Shown piece by piece: positions 45,894 through 53,979 of a DNA stretch of 64,000 bases. Every line of letters begins with the position of its first letter. Within the stretch, counting starts at the first letter, position 1. The DNA comes from Mycobacterium sp. Root265 (GTDB lineage: Bacteria; Actinomycetota; Actinomycetes; Mycobacteriales; Mycobacteriaceae), in the NCBI RefSeq assembly GCF_001428895.1, contig NZ_LMJA01000031.1, forward strand, positions 436,651-500,650. Reading direction: 5' to 3'. The notes beneath the pieces were generated by a model. It worked only from the letters and a program-made list of their open reading frames with translations. It made no database searches and was not told where the DNA came from. The translations under genes were made by a program, and so were the position numbers.

Positions 45894-46496
45894 TCATGCG
45901 GAAACCTGTTCGAGCTGAACGCGGCCCATGCCGCGTTCGCGGGCGACGCCGGCCAGGGTGGCGCGCAGTTGAGCGCGGCCGCGGAACACCCGGGACATGA
46001 CGGTGCCGACGGGGGTGCCCATCACCCGGGCCGTCTCGGCATAGGTCAGTCCCTGCACGTCGGCGTAGTAGAGGGCGATCCGGAAACCCTCCGGAAGTTC
46101 GTCGAGCGCGGCCTTGATGTCGGCGTCCGGGAAGACGTCCATCACCGCGGCCTCCGCCGACGGGGTGCTGCGCATCAAGCCGGCGGGCAGGTCCAGATCG
46201 GCAACCGACTCGACCGCGTACTCCGCCGGGCGTCGCTGCTTCATCCGGTAGCCGCTGATCCAGCGGTTGTGCAAGATGCGAAACAGCCAGGCGTTGAGAT
46301 TGCTGCCGGGCTCAAACCGGCGGAAACCCATGAATGCGTGCATGAGGGCGTCCTGCAGCAGGTCCTCGGCGTCGGCCTCATTGCGGGTCAGCCGGCGGGC
46401 ACCCCGCATCAACACGGGCCGCAGCGGCGCGGTGTCACGTTCGAAACGCGCGGCCAGCTCGGCATCGGACTCGGTGACGGTGCTGATGAGTTTCAC
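45894..46496 (-). CDS. ECF-type RNA polymerase sigma factor (SigH/SigR-like)
   Basis: A 200-residue sigma-70 family member with region 2 (RLTRNEADAEDLLQDALMHA and FRILHNRWISGYR) and region 4 (ALDELPEGFRIALYYADVQG then TYAETARVMGTPVGTVMSR). Region 4 resembles SigH/SigR. The typical partner, a zinc anti-sigma (RshA/RsrA-like) immediately downstream, is missing; the next genes encode an SDR and a cupin. GTG 46496 is chosen because longer frames add only unrelated residues. It is divergent from an NAD(P)-binding gene that has a candidate ECF promoter. Confidence 0.82.
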   Translation of the reverse strand: MKLISTVTESDAELAARFERDTAPLRPVLMRGARRLTRNEADAEDLLQDALMHAFMGFRRFEPGSNLNAWLFRILHNRWISGYRMKQRRPAEYAVESVADLDLPAGLMRSTPSAEAAVMDVFPDADIKAALDELPEGFRIALYYADVQGLTYAETARVMGTPVGTVMSRVFRGRAQLRATLAGVARERGMGRVQLEQVSA

Positions 46497-46536
46497 GGTT
46501 CCCAGATTTGTCCCTCCCGCCCCCGGGCGGACCCTT

Positions 46537-46563
46537 GGAAACCCGTAGTCAGCGGTCCGTAGG
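46537..46563 (+). promoter_or_regulatory. Candidate ECF-type promoter ahead of the NAD(P)-binding gene
   Basis: GGAAA (46537-46541) and CGTAGG (46558-46563) are separated by 16 bases, close to the GGAAC-N16/17-CGTT pattern of ECF sigma promoters. It lies between the divergent sigma-factor gene and the gene at 46664, which could be a target of that sigma factor. Confidence 0.3.
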
Positions 46564-46663
46564 GCGACGCCGTAGCCGGTGATGGATGACTTCGGGGTGA
46601 TTGCGCCGTTCTGGCTGTCGGGCGCGTCACACATGGCACGTCATCGACCGGAGGGGGTTCATC

Positions 46664-47428
46664 ATGAGGATCGTCGTGATCGGGGGCACCGGGCTGATCG
46701 GGTCACAGGTGGTGCGGGAATTGACCGAACACGGCCACGACGCTTTCGCCGCCGCGCCGTCGACCGGGGTGAACACCATCACCGGCGAGGGGCTCGCCGA
46801 GGTACTGGCCGGCGCCGACGTCGTCGTCGATGTGTCGAACTCGCCGTCCTTCGAGGATGAGCCGGCCATGGAGTTCTTCCGGACCGCCACGACCAATCTG
46901 CTGGCGGCCGAGGCCGCCGCCGGTGTCGGTCACCATGTGGCGCTGTCGGTGGTGGGGACCGAGAAGCTGGCGCCGCAGAGTGGCTATTTCCGGGCCAAGC
47001 TGGCCCAGGAGTCACTCATCCGGGAAGCCGACGTGCCGTTCACCATCGTGCGGGCGACGCAGTTCTTCGAGTTTGTCGCCGGCATCGCCGACGCCGCGAC
47101 CGACGCCGGCACCGCGCGGCTGGCGCCGGTCTCCTTCCAGCCGATGGCCTCCGCGGATGTGGCCGAGGCGGTCGCCATCGCCGCCGCCGGCGACCCGGTC
47201 GGGGGCATCGCCGACGTCGCGGGCCCGCAACGTTATCGGCTCGACGAGCTGATCCGGACTGCGCTCACCGCGCATGGTGACAGCCGGTCGGTGGTGGCCG
47301 ACCCGGGTGCGCGCTACTGGGGCGCCGAACTGCAGGACGACACCCTGGTTCCCGGCGCCGGAGCGACGTTGTTCGGGATCCGGTTCGAGGATTGGCTACT
47401 GGAGTCCAGCGCTCATCCCTTGAAGTAG
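46664..47428 (+). CDS. NmrA-like NAD(P)-binding protein (atypical SDR)
   Basis: A 254-residue protein with a Rossmann start MRIVVIGGTGLIGSQVVREL. The later segments HHVALSVVGTEKL and SGYFRAKLAQESLIREADVP match atypical SDRs of the NmrA/YwnB type, which often act as redox sensors or reductases; there is no standard YxxxK pair apart from YFRAK. GGAGGGGG precedes ATG 46664. It is divergent from the ECF sigma operon. Genes like this commonly neighbour sigma factors in actinobacteria. Confidence 0.78.
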   Translation: MRIVVIGGTGLIGSQVVRELTEHGHDAFAAAPSTGVNTITGEGLAEVLAGADVVVDVSNSPSFEDEPAMEFFRTATTNLLAAEAAAGVGHHVALSVVGTEKLAPQSGYFRAKLAQESLIREADVPFTIVRATQFFEFVAGIADAATDAGTARLAPVSFQPMASADVAEAVAIAAAGDPVGGIADVAGPQRYRLDELIRTALTAHGDSRSVVADPGARYWGAELQDDTLVPGAGATLFGIRFEDWLLESSAHPLK

Positions 47429-48210
47429 ACGATCTGGTGGCTGGTGGCCAGCAGCGTGCCACCGGTCCCCCAGATGTGGGCGGTCTGGTCGAAATGACCG
47501 GACGAATACTGTTGTGCGCGTGCGGTCGCCAGCACGTGGTCATCGCCCTGGGCGGCCAGGGTGTCGGTGTCGGCGTGGAAGTACACGGTGATCGACACCG
47601 TGCCCGCCGGCAGCAGACGGCCGAGCCGCAGGAAGACCCGCGGGTAGAAGATATCGCACACGGCGGTCAGTGCGGCGAAATCCCATGGCCGGGGCGGATT
47701 GTCGCGCACCCACAGGGTGGTCTCCGAGGATGCGGATTCGCCGTCCGCGGGATCCGGGATGGCACCGGTGACATAGCGCATGTCGTAGTTGCGCATCCAG
47801 GTCGGGCCGTTGTCCGGCCCGACGGGCACCTCCGCGGGAGCCGGCACCGCGGGCCTGGCCGGTTCGGTGTCACTCCAGGTGTCCCGCCGGATCCCGAAAA
47901 CCGCGGTGGCGGTGGTCTTCACCTCGCCGTCCTGGCTGAGCTCGACGAGCCAATGCTGATTGGACCGGTTGGTGCGCACTGCACGGGTGCTGATCTCGAA
48001 GTCGCCGTCCACGATCGGGGCCAGGTAGTTCACCGTCAGGGCCACCGGTTGGCCGTGCACATCGGGCTGCAGTTCGATGGCCCGCAGCAGCGCCGCGGCG
48101 GTGATGCCGCCGAACGGGCCGACCATGTTCGCCCATTCGGGCACGGTGCGGCCCCGCAGCAGCCCGTCACCGGCGGGTTCAAGGGCGATTCCATTGTCGA
48201 AGGCCGTCAT
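47413..48210 (-). CDS. Acyl-CoA thioesterase family (double hot-dog)
   Basis: A 265-residue protein of the TesB-like 4HBT_3 group. The N-terminal hot dog has GPFGGITAAALLRAIELQPD and VALTVNYLAPIVDGDFEIST; the C-terminal one ends with a tail in which GTGGTLLATSHQIVYF is typical of acyl-CoA thioesterases. It would hydrolyse acyl-CoA to acid and CoA. ATG 48210 has GAAGGAAG upstream. The 3' end overlaps the NAD(P)-binding gene by 16 bases. Confidence 0.78.
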   Translation of the reverse strand: MTAFDNGIALEPAGDGLLRGRTVPEWANMVGPFGGITAAALLRAIELQPDVHGQPVALTVNYLAPIVDGDFEISTRAVRTNRSNQHWLVELSQDGEVKTTATAVFGIRRDTWSDTEPARPAVPAPAEVPVGPDNGPTWMRNYDMRYVTGAIPDPADGESASSETTLWVRDNPPRPWDFAALTAVCDIFYPRVFLRLGRLLPAGTVSITVYFHADTDTLAAQGDDHVLATARAQQYSSGHFDQTAHIWGTGGTLLATSHQIVYFKG

Positions 48211-48319
48211 CGGTCTTCCTTCACAGTCGGGCGGTTCGGTCGGTCGACAGCGCTGCCGACCGCCAACCCAAGCTACCTGCGGGCCGCCGCGCGCCTCGCG
48301 CGGCCACCCCACTGCGGCG

Positions 48320-49396
48320 CTACTTGAACCGTCCGGCAAAACCGCGCAACGGCAGATCCGCACTGGTGAGCAGGCCGGGCCGCGCCGCGACCACCGACCT
48401 GATCGCGTTCAGCGCGGGCAGACCGGTGACGGTCATCCCGATCGACGCGAAGCTGGTCGGGTCGGACAGGTCGACGCCGGGCTTCGGGAAGATCATGTGC
48501 TTGTTGTAGACGCACGGGTCGCCCATGACCTGAGTGATGTAGCAGCCCTTGATATCCCAACTCGGGTCGGTGTGCGGGGTCATCTGCCATTCCAGATGGG
48601 TCTCGATCTTCGGCACGCCGCCGACCAACCCCTGGTACTTGATGTAGTTGCCGCCCAGCGATCCCTTCGGCAGCTGATACCAGCCCAGATCGACATCCTT
48701 GGTGCAGGCCCCGAGTTCGTAGCTGAACTTCACCTCGTCGAGCTGCACATCGAAACAGTCGGCCATCAGCAGCACGCTATCGGCGAAGACACGGGTGTAC
48801 TTCTCCAGCATGCCGGGCAGTCGCGGGTCATCGACGGGAAGTCCGTAGCCGACCTCTTTCCAGGTGTCGGCGGAGTGGTGGCAGGAGACGTCCACCGATT
48901 CGATGGTGGTGATGTTGTCGATCTCGGCGACGTCGGCCGAACACACCACGCCCAGAATCTGATTCAGGCCGGGGTTCATCCCGGTGCCGTAGAACGTCGC
49001 CCCGCCCTTGGCGGCGGCCGCGGCCAGCACCTCGCTGACCGGACGCCCGGACGGATGCGGATGGTTGGTATCGCGGTGCCATCCGGTGATCCAGTCGGCG
49101 GTGGTCACGATGTTGATTCCGGCTTCGAGCACCTGCACGTACAGGTCTTCGTCGGGGAACACCCCGTGGAAGGTGACCACATCGGGTTTGGCCGCGATGA
49201 TCTCCTCGACCGAACCGGTGGCGATCACGCCGTTGGGCGCCAGGCCGACGATCTCGCCGGCGTCGCGGCCGACCTTCTCCGGCGTATAGCAGTGCAGCCC
49301 GATGAGCGACAGATCAGGATGCGCGGCAATCCGTTTGATCATCTCGGTGCCCACGTTGCCGGTGGCAACCTGGAACACGCGGATCTGCTCGGTCAT
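48320..49396 (-). CDS. DapB-like NAD(P)-binding dehydrogenase
   Basis: A 358-residue protein with a Rossmann N-terminus (IRVFQVATGNVGTEMIKRIA) and a fold similar to dihydrodipicolinate reductase and 2,4-diaminopentanoate dehydrogenase-like proteins. GMNPGLNQILG and SVDVSCHHSADTWKEVGYG are family-typical. Mycobacteria have several such proteins beside Rieske oxygenases and lipid genes; the substrate is unknown. The ATG at 49396 overlaps the Rieske gene stop (ATGA), so the two probably act in one pathway. Confidence 0.72.
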   Translation of the reverse strand: MTEQIRVFQVATGNVGTEMIKRIAAHPDLSLIGLHCYTPEKVGRDAGEIVGLAPNGVIATGSVEEIIAAKPDVVTFHGVFPDEDLYVQVLEAGINIVTTADWITGWHRDTNHPHPSGRPVSEVLAAAAAKGGATFYGTGMNPGLNQILGVVCSADVAEIDNITTIESVDVSCHHSADTWKEVGYGLPVDDPRLPGMLEKYTRVFADSVLLMADCFDVQLDEVKFSYELGACTKDVDLGWYQLPKGSLGGNYIKYQGLVGGVPKIETHLEWQMTPHTDPSWDIKGCYITQVMGDPCVYNKHMIFPKPGVDLSDPTSFASIGMTVTGLPALNAIRSVVAARPGLLTSADLPLRGFAGRFK

Positions 49397-50421
49397 AGGG
49401 TGTCGACCTTTCTCACTCTGGCAAGGTCCGCAGCGCTGCCACCGAGACCATCTGGATAGAACTGCATGGCCCACTTGCGAATTGCGGTGAAGCCCTCGTA
49501 CTCGGCGGTGGCCAGCGCCGGCGGATCCGAATAGCGCTGGTGCGACCAGATGTGGATGTCCTGGGTGAACTGCCGGATGACTTCCTCACCGAAATCGCGG
49601 GCCTTGTCCTCCGCCCGCTGGTCGTCGCGCCCCGGGGTGCGGCCGATGTACACCATGAAACGGACATCGGAGGTGCGGTCGTCAACGGGGGTGACCGCCG
49701 AGATCGTCCGGTTGTCGACCATCCCCCAGCTCTTGGTCACGGCGATACCGAGCCCACCGTTGATGGCCTCGACGCCGCTGTTGACATCCTCGATCTTCTG
49801 TCCGTCGTCGCCTTCGAAGGTGATGGTGAAGTCGACGTAGGACACGGGTTCGGCGAAGTCGTGGCGGGTGAACACCGGCACGATGGGCGTCTGGTGCACG
49901 TACTTGAAATGCGCGAAGTCCACCCCGTTCTCCAGGACGTACTGCGGATGCAGTTCCAGCCCTTGCCGGAACAGCCGTTGCTGCGGGTAGTAGTCACCCT
50001 CGGTGCGGTCGCCGAAGTCGGCGAAGATGTCCGGCGCGTCGAAGAACGGTTCCCGGTTCTCGACGTCATGCCAGATGTAGACCGACGCATTGCGCTCGAC
50101 CACCGGATAGATCCGCATCCGCCTGCCGCGGTTGGGCCGCTCCTGGTACGGGATGCAGACGTTGCGGCCCTCGTCGTTCCACTGCCAGCCATGGAAAGGG
50201 CATTGCAGGACTTCGCCTTTCACCTGCCCGCCGTAGCCCAGGTGGGCGCCGAGGTGTTCGCAGTAGGCGTTCATGACGGTCAGCCGGCCGGACTCCGCCC
50301 GCCAGGCGACCATCTCCTGATCGAAGTAGGTCATCCGGTTTACATCGCCGACGGCGATCTCGTCCGACCAGGCCACCTGGAACCAGCCCGTCGGCTTCAT
50401 CGACAGTGGTGGCTTTGCCAT
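49393..50421 (-). CDS. Rieske [2Fe-2S] oxygenase (KshA-like)
   Basis: A 342-residue terminal oxygenase component. The Rieske ligands are CEHLGAHLGYGGQVKGEVLQ followed by CPFHGWQW (CxH...CxxH). The mononuclear iron site is consistent with VDFAHFKYVHQT (D/N-x-x-H-x-x-x-x-H). It resembles steroid 9-alpha-hydroxylase oxygenases but is shorter than KshA. No reductase (KshB-like) is adjacent. It is the first gene of a pair with the DapB-like dehydrogenase and is divergent from a TetR, 56 bases away. Confidence 0.83.
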   Translation of the reverse strand: MAKPPLSMKPTGWFQVAWSDEIAVGDVNRMTYFDQEMVAWRAESGRLTVMNAYCEHLGAHLGYGGQVKGEVLQCPFHGWQWNDEGRNVCIPYQERPNRGRRMRIYPVVERNASVYIWHDVENREPFFDAPDIFADFGDRTEGDYYPQQRLFRQGLELHPQYVLENGVDFAHFKYVHQTPIVPVFTRHDFAEPVSYVDFTITFEGDDGQKIEDVNSGVEAINGGLGIAVTKSWGMVDNRTISAVTPVDDRTSDVRFMVYIGRTPGRDDQRAEDKARDFGEEVIRQFTQDIHIWSHQRYSDPPALATAEYEGFTAIRKWAMQFYPDGLGGSAADLARVRKVDTL

Positions 50422-50464
50422 GGGCCAAGAATCACAGAGGGTTCTATTAAAGTCAAGAGTCGCG

Positions 50465-50470
50465 TAGCAT
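50465..50470 (+). promoter_or_regulatory. Candidate -10 element (leaderless) for the TetR at 50478
   Basis: TAGCAT fits TANNNT and ends seven bases before the GTG at 50478, suggesting a leaderless transcript starting at the G of GTG. Confidence 0.4.
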
Positions 50471-50477
50471 CCACCCG

Positions 50478-51089
50478 GTGACCGAAGCCGCCGAGCGCCG
50501 CACCAACCGGCGGGGGCAGGCCAGCCGCGAGAGCATGCTCGATGCGGCGTTGGAGGCGTTGGCATCCGGAGCTCCCGGCTCGGTCTCGGGCAATCGCATC
50601 GCCAAGGACGCCGGCGCCACCTGGGGCACGGTCAAGTACCAGTTCGGCGATATCGACGGGCTCTGGGCGGCGGTGTTGCGACGCACCGCCGAACGCCGCG
50701 GCACCATCCCGGCGCACGCGGCACCGCACGGTTCCCTGGCGCAGCGCGTCACCGGGATTCTGGACATCCTCTACGACGGGCTCAGCGGCACCGATTCCCG
50801 GGCCATCGAGAATCTGCGTGCCGCACTCCCCCGCGATCGCACCGACCTGGAGCAGCACTATCCGCAGACCGCGGCCGAGCTGGCCTCCTGGCAGAAGACC
50901 TGGATCACCGACTGCCAGAGCGCATTCTCCGATCTGGATGTGGATCCGGCCCGGGTCCGTGAGGTCGCACTGTTCATCCCGGGCGCAATGCGCGGCATCA
51001 CCTCCGAGCGCCAACTCGGCTCCTACATCGATCTCGACGAGGCCCGGCACGGGCTGTCCAAGGCGATCGTCGCGTACCTAGAGGGTTAG
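50478..51089 (+). CDS. TetR family regulator
   Basis: A 203-residue repressor with an HTH at SGNRIAKDAGATWGTVKYQF (about residues 37-56), an unusual GTVKYQFGD in place of the common xxYYHFxxK. It is divergent from the Rieske oxygenase gene and probably controls it. Its stop codon lies inside the DosR box of the next gene. Confidence 0.82.
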   Translation: MTEAAERRTNRRGQASRESMLDAALEALASGAPGSVSGNRIAKDAGATWGTVKYQFGDIDGLWAAVLRRTAERRGTIPAHAAPHGSLAQRVTGILDILYDGLSGTDSRAIENLRAALPRDRTDLEQHYPQTAAELASWQKTWITDCQSAFSDLDVDPARVREVALFIPGAMRGITSERQLGSYIDLDEARHGLSKAIVAYLEG

Positions 51090-51105
51090 GGACTTCCGGC
51101 CCTAC
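51086..51105 (+). promoter_or_regulatory. DosR (DevR) binding box upstream of the Acg-family gene
   Basis: TTAGGGACTTCCGGCCCTAC at 51086-51105 closely matches the DosR consensus TTSGGGACTWWAGTCCCSAA in its conserved GGGACT...GGCCCT form. It overlaps the upstream TetR stop codon and lies 34 bases before the acg-like ATG. Hypoxia and nitric oxide control through DosR is therefore expected. Confidence 0.85.
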
Positions 51106-51138
51106 CGGCCCGACTGCACACCGGCGCAGACTCGTTTC

Positions 51139-52122
51139 ATGGCAACGACATCGCCGACCCTGGTCCCTGCGAAGACCATCGAGGACATGGTGCACCTCGC
51201 GTGCCGCGCCCCGTCGTATCACAACAGCCAGCCGTGGCGGTGGGTCATCTCGGCCGAGGGCGTGCAACTGTTCGTCGACACCGACCGGCTGGTGGCCACC
51301 GACGCCGGCGGCAGGCAGGCCGTGATCAGTTGTGGCGCAGCACTGGACCACTTCCGGGTCGCCGCGGCCGCCGCCGGATTGGACGCTCGTGTGCAGCGCT
51401 ACCCCAACCCGAACGACCACCACCACGTGGCCACCATCACCTTCGGCACGCTGGACACCGTCACCGATGGTCATAGACGCCGTGCCGATGCCATACTGCG
51501 CCGCCGTACCGACCGGCTACCGATGACGGCGCCCGCCGACTGGGAGTCCTTCGAGTTGCTGCTGCGCGAGTCCGCCGATCCCGCTGTGGCAGTGGACATC
51601 ATCGCCCCTGCCGACCGGCCCGCCGTCGCGGACGCCTCCCAACTCACCGACGCGCTGCGCCTCTACGACTCGGCGTACCATCACGAGATCGACTGGTGGA
51701 CATCGCCCTTCGAGGTGAACGACGGCATTCCGCACAGCTCGCTGGTGTCGGCGGCCGAGGCGGATCGCGTCGACGTCGGGCGGTCCTTTCCCGTCACGCA
51801 CAATCAGGAGCGTCGCCGCAATGTCGTCGAGGACACCGCCCAGCTGGCGGTCATCTCCGCGCTCGAGGACACCCGCGACGACCTGCTGCGCTGCGGTGAG
51901 GCCCTTTCCGCTCTGCTCCTCGACGCCACCATGGCGGGTTACGCATCGTGCACCCTGAGTCACCTGACCGAGGTGCCGGTCAGCCGGGACATCGTCAGCG
52001 CGCTGGTCGGCCGGCCGTTCCCACAGGTGGTGGTGCGCCTGGGCCGGATTCCCGAACTCGACGAGACGGCGCCACCCACTCCTCGTCGGCCGCTTCGAGA
52101 CGTGCTGCGGGTCAAGCTCTGA
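51139..52122 (+). CDS. Acg-family FMN-binding nitroreductase-like protein
   Basis: A 327-residue protein of the Acg/Rv3131 family. Hallmarks are ACRAPSYHNSQPWRWVIS at the N-terminus, RRRTDRLPM in the middle and GYASCTLSHLTEVPVSRDIV near the C-terminus. These proteins have a nitroreductase fold but block or sequester flavin rather than carry out clear reduction, and belong to the dormancy (DosR) regulon. The DosR box at 51086-51105 agrees with this. The end overlaps the convergent TetR by 11 bases. Confidence 0.87.
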   Translation: MATTSPTLVPAKTIEDMVHLACRAPSYHNSQPWRWVISAEGVQLFVDTDRLVATDAGGRQAVISCGAALDHFRVAAAAAGLDARVQRYPNPNDHHHVATITFGTLDTVTDGHRRRADAILRRRTDRLPMTAPADWESFELLLRESADPAVAVDIIAPADRPAVADASQLTDALRLYDSAYHHEIDWWTSPFEVNDGIPHSSLVSAAEADRVDVGRSFPVTHNQERRRNVVEDTAQLAVISALEDTRDDLLRCGEALSALLLDATMAGYASCTLSHLTEVPVSRDIVSALVGRPFPQVVVRLGRIPELDETAPPTPRRPLRDVLRVKL

Positions 52123-52696
52123 GCGCAGTGAGCATCGCGTGTAGACGGCGGCCCACCGCGGCCAGCGGGTCGGTACTGCGCTCGGCGCGGCTCATGGCCA
52201 CCGCGCCTTCGACGGCGGCCACGATCAGGATCGCCGTGTCGGTCGCCCCGGGGTCGGCCACACCCGCGTGACGCAGCGCTCTCGCCAGGATCGTCGTCCA
52301 GTTGCTGAAGGCGAACACTGCGGCATCCCGCGGCGCGGGATCGTCGTCGTCATCGGTCGAGTTCTGCACCGCGACCGCCAGGACCGCGCAGCCACGCTGA
52401 AACTCGCTGTCCACCAACACTTTGTTCCAGCTGCGCAGCAGCACATCCAGCATCGCGGCAGGGCCGGCGTCGGCGACCTGCTGCAGTTCGGCCGTCGTGT
52501 GCGCATCGGCCCAACGGACCGCTTCGGCGGCCAGTTGCGCCTTCCCGCCGGGAAAGTAGTGGTACGTCGAACCCAGCGGTGCGCCCGCGTGCCTGGCGAG
52601 ATCGCGCACGGTCATCGCGCTCAGACCGCGCCGCCCCAGCATGTCGGCCGCTCCGGACACCATGCGGTTGCGCGCATCGTGATCGGTTATCCCCAT
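52112..52696 (-). CDS. TetR family regulator (LmrA/YxaF-like)
   Basis: A 194-residue repressor. The HTH is TVRDLARHAGAPLGSTYHYF followed by PGGKAQLAAEAV, the GSTYHYFPGGK motif typical of the LmrA/YxaF subgroup. ATG 52696 has AAGGGTGG six bases upstream and is preferred to GTG 52705. Immediately upstream is a palindrome (ACGATCGT) that could be its operator. The target gene is unclear; the ferritin-like gene at 52922 is divergent. Confidence 0.82.
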   Translation of the reverse strand: MGITDHDARNRMVSGAADMLGRRGLSAMTVRDLARHAGAPLGSTYHYFPGGKAQLAAEAVRWADAHTTAELQQVADAGPAAMLDVLLRSWNKVLVDSEFQRGCAVLAVAVQNSTDDDDDPAPRDAAVFAFSNWTTILARALRHAGVADPGATDTAILIVAAVEGAVAMSRAERSTDPLAAVGRRLHAMLTALRA

Positions 52697-52710
52697 AGCG
52701 TCCACCCTTC

Positions 52711-52726
52711 TATAACGATCGTCATA
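52711..52726. promoter_or_regulatory. Palindromic operator candidate for the TetR at 52696
   Basis: TATAACGATCGTCATA holds the perfect palindrome ACGATCGT (52715-52722), flanked by near-symmetric TATA/CATA. It lies 14 bases before the TetR start. A second, weaker inverted repeat AACTG-N9-CAGTT occurs at 52737-52755. Confidence 0.45.
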
Positions 52727-52921
52727 CCTTAGCTTGAACTGCTGTTATTACAGTTGACATAGCGCCCGAGTCGAGACAGGAAGCCGCGAGAACGAGATCT
52801 GGGCCACATCCCCCGGCCTTTCTGTGTCAAGCGCAGGGGGTCCGGGTAGCCGACTGGACAGGGCGCGTCCGCGTCGCACGGCCATCACGGCCGTGACCAA
52901 CAATTTCAGGGGGCCCACGTC

Positions 52922-53878
52922 ATGACTGACACCACCACTCTCATCACGAACTTGCGAACCGTGCTGGAACTGACCAGCACCGAGATCCAGATCGCTGAAT
53001 TCCGCACCAGCCAGGCGCGCACCGATGCGGTGCACGAGGAGCTGACCAAGAATGCCGAGAACGCCCGCACCCGCGCCGCGCTGATCGAGGCGACCATCCG
53101 CGAGCTCGGCGGTTCGCCCACCTTCTTCGGACCGTTCCTCGGCCGCGCCGCCGCGCTGGTGAAGGCACTGACCGAGCAGGCTGAACCGTTCGCCGAAGCG
53201 CTGCTGGGCGATCTCGCGCTGGAGCATCTGCTCGTCGATCGCGCGCGTTACCTCAAGTCGCTGGCCGTCGCGGCCGGTAACACCGAGGTGCAGGAACTCG
53301 CCGACTCGCTGATCGAGGCGCACAGTGCGACCGTCATCTGGCTGACCACCGTCCTCGCAGAGGACGCGCTGGGCGGCCCTGCGGCGCTGCGCCGCACGCC
53401 GATTCAGGCCGCGGCCGGTGCGGCGGTCAAGCTGGCCAACCTGCCGGGGCAGCTGGCCACCCGCGCATTCGACCGGGTGCTGACCACGGTCCGCTCCACC
53501 CGCCCGGCCGTCGACGAGGCGCTGGCCCGCGGCAGCCAGGCAGGCGACATCGCCGCCAAGACGCTGTCCGCCTCCCGGGACGCCGCGCTGTCGGCGGCCG
53601 AGAAGGTGAGCCGGCGTGAGGGCGCCGACGATGTGGCCGATGCGCTGCACAACCTGCGCGGCAACACCGGCGTCCTGGAGGCGTCGGAACTTCCCATCGC
53701 CGGCTACGACGAGCTCAACGTGAATGACGCCGTCGCGGCGGTGAAGGAACTGGACGAGCCGGCGGATATCCGCGTGGTGATCGCCTACGAAGAGTTCCAC
53801 AAGAATCGCCAGCGCGTGGTTTCGGCCGCTCAGTCGCGGTTGAGCACCATCGCCCAGGAGATTGTCGGGATCGGCTAG
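52922..53878 (+). CDS. Ferritin-like domain protein, mycobacterial hypothetical
   Basis: A 318-residue mostly helical protein beginning MTDTTTLITNLRTVLELTST. The first half (about 1-150) resembles DUF892/ferritin-like four-helix bundles, with EIQIAEFRTSQARTDAVHEE and EHLLVDRARYLKSLAVAAGN. The second half is Ala-rich and helical, with no known domain. No signal peptide is seen. The role is unknown, perhaps stress-related. ATG 52922 has AGGGGG upstream. A long open frame on the opposite strand (52748-53911) is a shadow. Confidence 0.68.
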   Translation: MTDTTTLITNLRTVLELTSTEIQIAEFRTSQARTDAVHEELTKNAENARTRAALIEATIRELGGSPTFFGPFLGRAAALVKALTEQAEPFAEALLGDLALEHLLVDRARYLKSLAVAAGNTEVQELADSLIEAHSATVIWLTTVLAEDALGGPAALRRTPIQAAAGAAVKLANLPGQLATRAFDRVLTTVRSTRPAVDEALARGSQAGDIAAKTLSASRDAALSAAEKVSRREGADDVADALHNLRGNTGVLEASELPIAGYDELNVNDAVAAVKELDEPADIRVVIAYEEFHKNRQRVVSAAQSRLSTIAQEIVGIG

Positions 53879-53914
53879 CAGGTCCGGATCTTCGGATCCA
53901 TTTCCAACCACGAC

Positions 53915-53949
53915 AACCTACGGTACCGTAAGTTACGGTACCGTAGGTT
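53915..53949. promoter_or_regulatory. Nested 35-bp perfect palindrome upstream of the desaturase
   Basis: The sequence from 53915 to 53949 is a perfect palindrome around G53932 with 17-bp arms. Each half contains the 12-bp palindrome TACGGTACCGTA (53919-53930 and 53934-53945), so two identical sites lie head to tail with centres 15 bases apart. It sits 30 bases before the desaturase ATG, an obvious operator for two dimers. A MadR/DesT-type desaturase repressor is a good candidate. Confidence 0.85.
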
Positions 53950-53979
53950 TCGTTGTATGCAGAGGAAACGGAGTCCGCC

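Noticed and set aside
52748-53911. 387-residue open frame on the minus strand
   Set aside because: It lies wholly opposite the ferritin-like gene, has no recognisable domain and a low-complexity composition typical of high-GC shadow frames.
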